NCBI GenBank assembly: GCA_044450785.1
Contig: JBIOJM010000047.1
Location: 1 to 42,418 of the forward strand
Length of the DNA stretch: 42,418 nt
Direction: 5' to 3'
DNA from: JBIOJM01 sp044450785
GTDB taxonomy: Bacteria > Planctomycetota > Planctomycetia > Isosphaerales > Isosphaeraceae
The notes below the pieces were generated by a model that had not been told where the DNA came from, ran no database searches, and worked only from the letters and a program-made list of their open reading frames with translations. Position 1 is the stretch's first letter, and every line of letters starts with the position of its first letter. Shown piece after piece: positions 36,571 to 42,418 of this stretch. Position numbers and translations under genes: made by a program.

Positions 36571-37722
36571 ATGTTGCGCGCGCTGTGTCTGGCCATGGCT
36601 GTTCTGGTGCTCCCTCTGGAGTCGAGTTTCGCGGACGCGAGAACCGATTCCGATGAGAACGCCGCGCTCAAGTACTGGCAAGCGTTTGCCACACTGCCCA
36701 AGTTCGCAGACGCCGAGAACAAGAAACTCGCGGAAGTCTTGACCACACCCCTCGACGATCTCGCGCGGAAGACTCTGACCGACGCGCAGTACTCGTTGCA
36801 GATGATGCACTACGGGGCAGCGCAGCCGCGCTGTGATTGGGGGATGTGCCATCAACAGGGGGTCTTCACGCGGCTCCCTCAGGCGGATGCGGCCCGCGTG
36901 ATGGCCTCCCTGGTTTGTCTGCGTGCGCGGATGCGTTTCGAGGCGGGGCAGAACGCGGAGGCTGTCGACGACATCGTCGCCGGAATGACCCTGAGCCGGC
37001 ACTGCTCGCTGACCGGCACCAACATCATGCTGCTCAGCGGCTACGCCATCGAACACCGGATGATTGAGGCGCTTGCGCTTCACATTCCCAAGCTCGACCC
37101 CAAGATAATCCCCGACCTGAAGAAACGCATCGCAGCAATTCCGGCGGGATTGACCCTGGCCGACGCGCTCGCGACGGAGGAGAAATACTTCCTGGATTGG
37201 TTCGTTCGCACTGTCAAGAAAGCGAAAGACAAAGAGAGTCTGCTGGCTGTGCTGGCTTTCATTGACATTGAGCCGGAGGGCCAACCTCGCGGTTCGGGTG
37301 AGAAAACTCGTGCTTTTATCGAGGCGTGCGGTGGCAGCACGGAGGGCGTCCTCCGCCGTGCGGAGGAGACGCGAGAGTCTTATCGGGAAGTGACAAAGAT
37401 GCTGGCCATGCCGATGGATCAGTTTGAGAAGGAATTCGACCTCGAAGCAAAGAAGAGAGCCGACAACCCGGTGTTCAAGGTGTTCTTTCCCGCCATCGTG
37501 AACGTGCGCCGGGCCCAGGCACGGATGGACGTGCGCCGAGCCTTGCTGTCGGCCGCGCTTGCCGTACGGCAAGACGGACCCGATGCCTTGAAGAACAATC
37601 CCGACCCCGTCCTCGGCGGTCCGTTTGAATATGCCCCTTTTGATGGCGGCTTTGAGCTGAGCTCCAAGCTGAAGGGAAGAGACGATAAGCCCGTGACGCT
37701 CACGGTCGGACACCGTGGCTGA
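36571..37722 (+). CDS. Exported protein of unknown function
   Basis: This 383-residue protein has a signal peptide (L-R-A-L-C-L-A-M-A-V-L-V-L-P-L-E-S-S-F-A-D-A). The mature part is alpha-helical with A-A-L-K-Y-W-Q-A-F-A-T-L-P near its start, a motif I associate with planctomycete and verrucomicrobial helical-repeat proteins of unknown function. It has six Cys in the mature part, including R-C-D-W-G-M-C-H and R-H-C-S-L. It follows the putative anti-sigma gene by 62 bp on the same strand, so it may belong to the sigma regulon or operon. No enzymatic motif is visible. Confidence 0.7.
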   Translation: MLRALCLAMAVLVLPLESSFADARTDSDENAALKYWQAFATLPKFADAENKKLAEVLTTPLDDLARKTLTDAQYSLQMMHYGAAQPRCDWGMCHQQGVFTRLPQADAARVMASLVCLRARMRFEAGQNAEAVDDIVAGMTLSRHCSLTGTNIMLLSGYAIEHRMIEALALHIPKLDPKIIPDLKKRIAAIPAGLTLADALATEEKYFLDWFVRTVKKAKDKESLLAVLAFIDIEPEGQPRGSGEKTRAFIEACGGSTEGVLRRAEETRESYREVTKMLAMPMDQFEKEFDLEAKKRADNPVFKVFFPAIVNVRRAQARMDVRRALLSAALAVRQDGPDALKNNPDPVLGGPFEYAPFDGGFELSSKLKGRDDKPVTLTVGHRG

Positions 37723-37757
37723 GTTCACGGGCCGGCTGTTGCCCGCATCGTTGATGA

Positions 37758-38243
37758 GCTGAGATCGCTCACGTTCAGCTCGCGTTTCACCCGCTTGAAC
37801 AGTTCGACGACCTTCGCCTCGACCGTGTGGTCCACCCGGACCGGGATGCCGACGCCACCCGCGGCGTCGACCATCTCCGCCGTCTCCTCGCCTATCTCCA
37901 GCTCGACCTGACCGACCCCGACCTTCACCGGCACGTCCGCGCCCAGGCGAGTGCAACACGTGCGGCCGTCCGCGAGCTGCTCGAGGATGCAATCGCCGCC
38001 GGCGAGCTGGCGCCGACGGTCGACACGGAGGTCCTCTCGCGCGCCGTCGAGGTCACCCTGAGCGGATCGCTCTTGACGTGGGCCTTCTACCAGGACGGGC
38101 CGGCGACGAGGTGGGTGCGCGAGGACCTCGACGCCCTCCTCCGCTTGACGCGCGGCGCGTCCTCCTCAGCGAGCGAGCTGAAGCCCGCGGCCGGGACCGG
38201 ACGGCGTGTCGCCCGGCCACGCGCCCCTCGCCCACGACAATAA
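37758..38243 (+). pseudogene. C-terminal remnant of a TetR/AcrR-type regulator
   Basis: The frame runs without a start from just after a TGA at 37755: V-Q-L-A-F-H-P-L-E-Q-F, then V-R-E-L-L-E-D-A-I-A-A-G-E-L, S-R-A-V-E-V-T-L-S-G-S-L-L-T-W-A-F-Y-Q-D-G and W-V-R-E-D-L-D-A-L-L-R-L. This is the ligand-binding half of a TetR-type repressor, where helices 8-9 end with the G-x-x-x-x-W pattern. The N-terminal helix-turn-helix is absent and no gene start or Shine-Dalgarno is present. I infer a dead remnant. A reading frame from an internal GTG at 37827 exists but would lack DNA binding. Confidence 0.6.
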
Positions 38244-38646
38244 CCCCGCGGCGGTCGCAGTACCTGACCGACATCAGCATTCAATGAGCAAGATCGTACA
38301 CTCGTTTTCAATCGGACTTTGTTACTTGACACGTGTCGGGAGCCGGGGTAATTTGGGGAAGATTTGCTCTTCATGGTTGCGCGCGTTTGGCCTGGATGGC
38401 TCCGCTATGCCGTCTCGCATGGCTGGAGTTTTTCGCGCCATCACTTCTGATCACGCTGCCGGAGCGCTTCGGACGAGTGGATACCCTCCCGCGCTGAATG
38501 TTACCGCGCCGATGGTCCTGGTCGAAACTTGCACTGCCCAGCACTCTCAGAAACGGCACCATAGTACTCTCGATTGACGCTAAAACTCGACCCACGCGGC
38601 GCCCCACCGGTGCAGCGCCTCCACCAGAGATCCAGGAGCACCTCCG
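38244..38646. other. Spacer carrying the promoter of the surface protein
   Basis: I see no gene in these 403 bp. The features are a sigma-70-like promoter at 38326-38354 and, close to the next gene, GGAG about ten bases before the ATG at 38647. Confidence 0.5.
38326..38354 (+). promoter_or_regulatory. Sigma-70-type promoter
   Basis: TTGACA at 38326-38331 and TAATTT at 38349-38354 are 17 bases apart. This fits the housekeeping consensus in an otherwise GC-rich background and points to the surface-protein gene at 38647, with a leader of about 285 bases. Confidence 0.5.
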
Positions 38647-41600
38647 ATGTCGCGCAACGCCTACGTTCAGCTCCGCGGTCTGATCGCCGTCCGGAAGTCC
38701 CGGCACCGTAAGAGCCGGTCGCGAGCCGCGCTCACGACGTTGGAGAGTCTGGAGAACCGAGTCCTTCTGTCGCCGGGCCAGACGGTCTACACAGTCGACC
38801 TCACGAGTGATACCGGCGCATCGACAGGTCCGCACACGGGCGACCTGCGGTACGTCATCGGCCAGGCCGACGCCAACCCCGTCAGTAGCCTGATCGAGTT
38901 CGACCCCACGGTCTTCTCATCGCCGCAGACCATCACGCTCTCAAACGGCACGCTGGTCCTGTCCAATACGGGTGCGCCGATTGCGATCGACGGTCCGGGC
39001 GCAAACGAGGTGACGATCAGCGGCAATAACGCAGTCGGGGTGTTCTCGGTTGAGAGCGGCGTGACGGCCACCCTGTCGGGGCTGACGATCTCGTACGGGT
39101 TCGACTCGAGCGGTGGCGGAATCGACAACCAAGGCAGCCTGACGGTCACCGACTCAGCCATTACCCATAATATGGCCGCTGCCCCGGGTACGGCCGCTCT
39201 CGACGGCGGTGGTATCTACAACAACGGCACGCTGACGCTGAAAGGCGTCTATATGGCGCTAAACCAGGCTACCGACGGCGCCGGCATCTACGACGCCGGC
39301 GGCACGGTCTCAATGTCCAGCGTCACGATGACGGGAAATTTTGCCGGGGGAGTCTTCGGACAGCGCGGTGGATCCGGTGGCCAAGGCGGTGGTGCGGGCG
39401 GCGATGCCCACGGCGGCGGCATCTACCAGGCAGGCGGCAACCTGACGTTGAACAACGACATCCTCAGCTTCAACTACGCGACGGGCGGCCCCGGCGGCAC
39501 CGGCGGCACCGCGACCCTTGGCCGGACCGGCGGCCAGGGGGGTGCGGCGGGTTCGGGGTACGGTGGTGGGATTTACATCGCCGCGGGGGCACTCACTCTG
39601 AGCGCGACCACTCTCCAGTATGATCGAGCCCTCGGGGGCCGCGGCGGCCAGGGCGGCGCGTTTCCGGGACACGGCGGCGCGATGCACGGCAGTTCTCCCG
39701 GGCCGGCGACCGGGACGAAAGGGAGCGGCGCAGGCAAGACCGGGCCGAACGGGGGTCCCGGTGCCGATGGACTGTATGGTGCACACGGCGGCCAGGGTGG
39801 CCAAGGAGGGACGGGCGCCGGCGGCGGGTTGTACGTAGCAGGCGGGACGGTCGCGTTGAGTAGTGACACCTTCAGCCTTGATCCAGCAGTTGGCGGCCAA
39901 GGGGGCGCCGGCGCCGCCGGTGAAACTGGTATTCACGGGGGTAGTGGTGGCAAGGGCGGCACCGGAGCCAATGGTGCGAACACCAACGGTGGATCCGTTG
40001 TCGTTGGCGGCATAGGTGGCCGGGGAGGCAATGGTGGTGCAGGCGGTCAGGGCGGCAACGGCGGCAACGGCGGCAACGGCGGCGACGGCGGCGCTGGCCT
40101 CGGTGGCGGCGCGTACGTCGGCGCGGGAACGATCACGATCATCGGCACGACGCTCCAGCACAATAACGCGACCGGAGGTCAGGGGGGGGCGGCAGGGACT
40201 GGAGGCGCGGGTGGCTCGGGTGGGACTGGAGGCACGGGAGGCCACGGCGGACCGGGCGGCCATGGTTTGACGGGTGGTGCTGGAGGCCAGGGAGGCAATG
40301 GCGGCATTGGCGGCAACGGAGGCAACGCCGGCGCTGGCGGGACCGCCGGCAACGGTGGAACAGGACGTGGCGGCGGTCTCTATCTGGCCGGCGGGTCGCT
40401 CATGCTGATCAACAGCACCGTTGCCGACAATTCCGCCGCCGTGGGGACGGCGGGAGCCGCCCCTTCCCATGCCGGTGTTCCAGGCTATTCTGGCTACGGC
40501 GGCTACGGCGGATCGGGAGGCATGGGCGGCACCGGTCCCAACGGAACGGGTCTCCCGGGCGCGAAGGGCAGCTCGGGGAGATCGGGCGCCGTTGGCTCCT
40601 CCAACTCGCTCGGCAACGGCGGCAACGCAGGCAATGCCAGCGGCGGCGGTCTCTACGTCGTCGGAGGCAGCCTCGACCTCGTCAACAGCACGGTCGCTCT
40701 CAACAGCGCGGACGGCTTCGGCGACGGTGTCTTTCAGACAGGCAGTGCGACCGTCACCGCCAGTAATTCACTCGTCGCCCAGAACGGCTTCCTCGATTAC
40801 TCCGGTAACGCGAACGCGAGCTACAGCCTGTTCGGAACCGTAAACAACGGGACGGTCTCCGGCTCGAACAACTTGATCGGAGTCGCCAATCCGGGTCTGG
40901 ATCCCCTCGGGCTTCAGAATAATGGGGGACCGACCGAGACGATCGCACTGGAGACAGGCGGCGCCGCCATTGACGCCGGCAGTAACGCCCTGGCCGTCGA
41001 TCCGCAAGGTCACGCCCTGACGTTCGATCAGCGCGGCCCCGGCTTCCCGCGGATCGCAAACGGGACCGTCGACATCGGCGCCTTCGAGAACGAACAGGGC
41101 GTCACCGCCGCGACCGGCGGCACCGCCGTCTCCGCCGATACCACCGGAGTGTCGTTCACCACCCTCACCGGGCCGTTGTATGATGGGATCGACATACCGA
41201 CCGGCACGATCATCCTCAACGCCCCGGCCGGCTTTGTCTTTAACACCGACGCCGGCAATCCGCCTGGCGTTTTGATTACACACATCAATGGCACCGGGCC
41301 CGACGTCGCCGGGAGTATCACATCCGTAACGACCTCGCAAATCGTGTTCACTGTCTCGACGGCATCCGCCGGCGGCACCGAGGACTTGCTCACCTGGCAA
41401 AACGTGGAACTGCAGCCGGCCTCCGGAACTCCACTGGCAAGCGGTGACATTGATGAGACGGGGACGGCCACCCTGAATGACGTGACACAGGGCCCAGGTG
41501 GCACAAACTGGGGCACCCTGACCGAAGTTCCCGGGGCAGCGACCCGGTTGGCGTTTCTGCAGCAGCCGGCGAACACGACGTATGGCGATACCATCAGCCC

Positions 41601-42418
41601 CAGCGTGACCGTGGACGTGCTGGACCAGTACAACAATCTCACCAACAGCACGGCCGGCATCACCGTCGCATTGAGCAATAACCCAACGAGCGCGGTACTC
41701 GGCGGCACAATTCCGGTCTCGGCCGTCAACGGGATCGCCACGTTCAGCGATCTGACGGTCAGCAAGGCGGGCACGAGCTACACCCTCGTTGCCAGTTCGG
41801 CAGGTCCCCTTGTTTCCCCACCATCGTCGCCGTTTGATATCGACCGACGAGCGATCACGGTGACGGCGGCGACCAACAGCAAGACCTACGACGGCACGAC
41901 GACCGCGACCGCGACGCCGACGATCACGTCGGGCAGCCTGGCCACGGGCGATCTGCCCGCCTTCACGGAGACGTACAACACCAAAAACGCGGGCACGAGC
42001 AAGCCGCTGATCCCGGCCGGGTCGGTGACCGACGGTAACGGTGGCAACAACTACACTGTGACCTTCGTCAACAACAAGACGGGCGTGATCACCAGGACGG
42101 CGATCACGGTGACGGTGGCGACCAACAGCAAGACCTACGACGGCACGACGGCCGCGACGGCGACGCCGACGATCACGTCGGGCAGCCTGGCCACGGGCGA
42201 TCTGCCCGACTTCACGGAGACGTACGACACCAAAAACACGGGCACGAGCAAGACGCTCACCCCGGCCGGGTCGGTGACCGACGGTAACGGTGGCAATAAC
42301 TACAATGTGACCTTCGTCAACAACACGACGGGCACGATCACCGCGGCGGCGATCACGGTGACGGCGGCGACCAACAGCAAGACCTACGACGGCACGACGA
42401 CCGCGACCGCGACGCCGA
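38647..42418 (+). CDS. Large secreted beta-helix protein with glycine-rich loops and YDG repeats (runs off the window)
   Basis: The frame is open from the ATG at 38647 to the window end (1257 codons). The N-terminus has basic residues and then T-L-E-S-L-E-N-R-V-L-L-S, the LEPRxLL-type planctomycete export motif. Residues ~45-170 are a beta-helix (D-L-R-Y-V-I-G-Q-A, T-L-S-G-L-T-I-S-Y-G). Between about 220 and 670, turns of the helix (G-G-G-I-Y/L-Y-V-A-G-G) alternate with long G-G-x-G-G-N-G-G loops. A choice-of-anchor-Q-like segment (G-G-P-T-E-T-I-A-L ... G-T-V-D-I-G-A-F-E) ends near 815, an Ig-like domain follows, and near residue 1069 YDG/MBG repeats begin. The role is likely adhesion or cell-surface structure. 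The C-terminus lies outside the window. Confidence 0.85.
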   Translation, partial: MSRNAYVQLRGLIAVRKSRHRKSRSRAALTTLESLENRVLLSPGQTVYTVDLTSDTGASTGPHTGDLRYVIGQADANPVSSLIEFDPTVFSSPQTITLSNGTLVLSNTGAPIAIDGPGANEVTISGNNAVGVFSVESGVTATLSGLTISYGFDSSGGGIDNQGSLTVTDSAITHNMAAAPGTAALDGGGIYNNGTLTLKGVYMALNQATDGAGIYDAGGTVSMSSVTMTGNFAGGVFGQRGGSGGQGGGAGGDAHGGGIYQAGGNLTLNNDILSFNYATGGPGGTGGTATLGRTGGQGGAAGSGYGGGIYIAAGALTLSATTLQYDRALGGRGGQGGAFPGHGGAMHGSSPGPATGTKGSGAGKTGPNGGPGADGLYGAHGGQGGQGGTGAGGGLYVAGGTVALSSDTFSLDPAVGGQGGAGAAGETGIHGGSGGKGGTGANGANTNGGSVVVGGIGGRGGNGGAGGQGGNGGNGGNGGDGGAGLGGGAYVGAGTITIIGTTLQHNNATGGQGGAAGTGGAGGSGGTGGTGGHGGPGGHGLTGGAGGQGGNGGIGGNGGNAGAGGTAGNGGTGRGGGLYLAGGSLMLINSTVADNSAAVGTAGAAPSHAGVPGYSGYGGYGGSGGMGGTGPNGTGLPGAKGSSGRSGAVGSSNSLGNGGNAGNASGGGLYVVGGSLDLVNSTVALNSADGFGDGVFQTGSATVTASNSLVAQNGFLDYSGNANASYSLFGTVNNGTVSGSNNLIGVANPGLDPLGLQNNGGPTETIALETGGAAIDAGSNALAVDPQGHALTFDQRGPGFPRIANGTVDIGAFENEQGVTAATGGTAVSADTTGVSFTTLTGPLYDGIDIPTGTIILNAPAGFVFNTDAGNPPGVLITHINGTGPDVAGSITSVTTSQIVFTVSTASAGGTEDLLTWQNVELQPASGTPLASGDIDETGTATLNDVTQGPGGTNWGTLTEVPGAATRLAFLQQPANTTYGDTISPSVTVDVLDQYNNLTNSTAGITVALSNNPTSAVLGGTIPVSAVNGIATFSDLTVSKAGTSYTLVASSAGPLVSPPSSPFDIDRRAITVTAATNSKTYDGTTTATATPTITSGSLATGDLPAFTETYNTKNAGTSKPLIPAGSVTDGNGGNNYTVTFVNNKTGVITRTAITVTVATNSKTYDGTTAATATPTITSGSLATGDLPDFTETYDTKNTGTSKTLTPAGSVTDGNGGNNYNVTFVNNTTGTITAAAITVTAATNSKTYDGTTTATATP
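41851..42418 (+). repeat. 249-bp tandem repeats encoding YDG/MBG domains
   Basis: Units start at 41851, 42100 and 42349 (the last partial), each beginning GCGATCACGGTGACG and encoding 83 residues with S-K-T-Y-D-G-T-T and G-N-G-G-N-N-Y. By hand the first two units differ at about 17 of 249 bases, most of them changing an amino acid. The array continues beyond the window. It probably expands and contracts by recombination. Confidence 0.9.

Noticed and set aside
36451..37992. A 513-codon minus-strand frame
   Set aside because: Antisense to the exported protein with a clear signal peptide and Shine-Dalgarno; contains no recognisable motif.
39310..40470. A 386-codon minus-strand frame rich in Ala, Thr and Val
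   Set aside because: It is the shadow of the glycine-rich repeats of the surface protein; low-complexity composition and no start signal.
41851..42348. The 249-bp repeats as a second template/variable pair of the DGR
   Set aside because: Differences between units fall on all bases, not only adenines, and both units are coding in frame. This is ordinary tandem duplication.

Overview
The window reads as chromosomal DNA of a planctomycete, probably of the Isosphaeraceae/Gemmataceae type. The evidence is high GC, a kinase-nSTAND-FGE fusion family, an FGE next to a sulfatase, a surface protein with an L-E-x-x-x-x-R-V-L-L-S N-terminus and YDG repeats, a DUF2339/DUF3999 pair, and low-complexity AAGAGTAAGA-type purine repeats. 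This assignment is inference from gene content; there is no rRNA or taxonomic marker.

Layout. 1-185: start of a Tat-exported Gfo/Idh/MocA oxidoreductase. 0.6-8.9 kb (minus strand): a decayed defence island. It holds a broken transposase, a truncated DUF1156 DNA methylase, an intact AAA ATPase/TOPRIM-like pair, a chimeric methylase-helicase scar, an HD phosphohydrolase with its core excised and a DUF3883 helicase that has lost catalytic motifs. 9.0-13.8 kb (minus): an intact five-gene corrinoid methyl-transfer operon (corrinoid protein, homocysteine methyltransferase-like protein, DUF1638, UroD/MtaA-like protein, corrinoid reactivator). 14.2-18.4 kb (plus): a diversity-generating retroelement (DGR). 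18.9-26.7 kb (minus): an ABC exporter with a large membrane partner, then a PepSY-TM protein and an ApbE-DUF2271 flavinylation pair. 27-30 kb: a catalytic FGE convergent with an arylsulfatase. 30.1-38.2 kb (plus): a PilT-like ATPase, a DUF2339 gene split by a one-base frameshift, DUF3999, an ECF sigma factor with a membrane partner, a secreted protein and a TetR remnant. 38.6 kb to the end: a large secreted beta-helix protein with glycine-rich loops and 249-bp YDG repeats.

The main discovery is the DGR. Its target is the C-type-lectin-fold FGE domain at the end of a former Ser/Thr kinase-nSTAND1-FGE protein. The variable repeat (16801-16924) and template repeat (18266-18389) align over 124 bp. 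In the first 119 bp all 12 mismatches fall on template adenines, and the only other mismatch is a C/G at the 3' edge. An Avd gene and a reverse transcriptase with the GNQTSQ motif overlap by ATGA between them. The reverse transcriptase stops immediately after Y-V-D-D and the template starts about 21 bp later, so the cassette looks frozen: mutagenised in the past, now crippled by a deletion. The same kind of internal deletion recurs through the defence island and the kinase gene, so 0.6-18.4 kb looks like an accessory region under rapid deletional decay next to intact metabolic operons.
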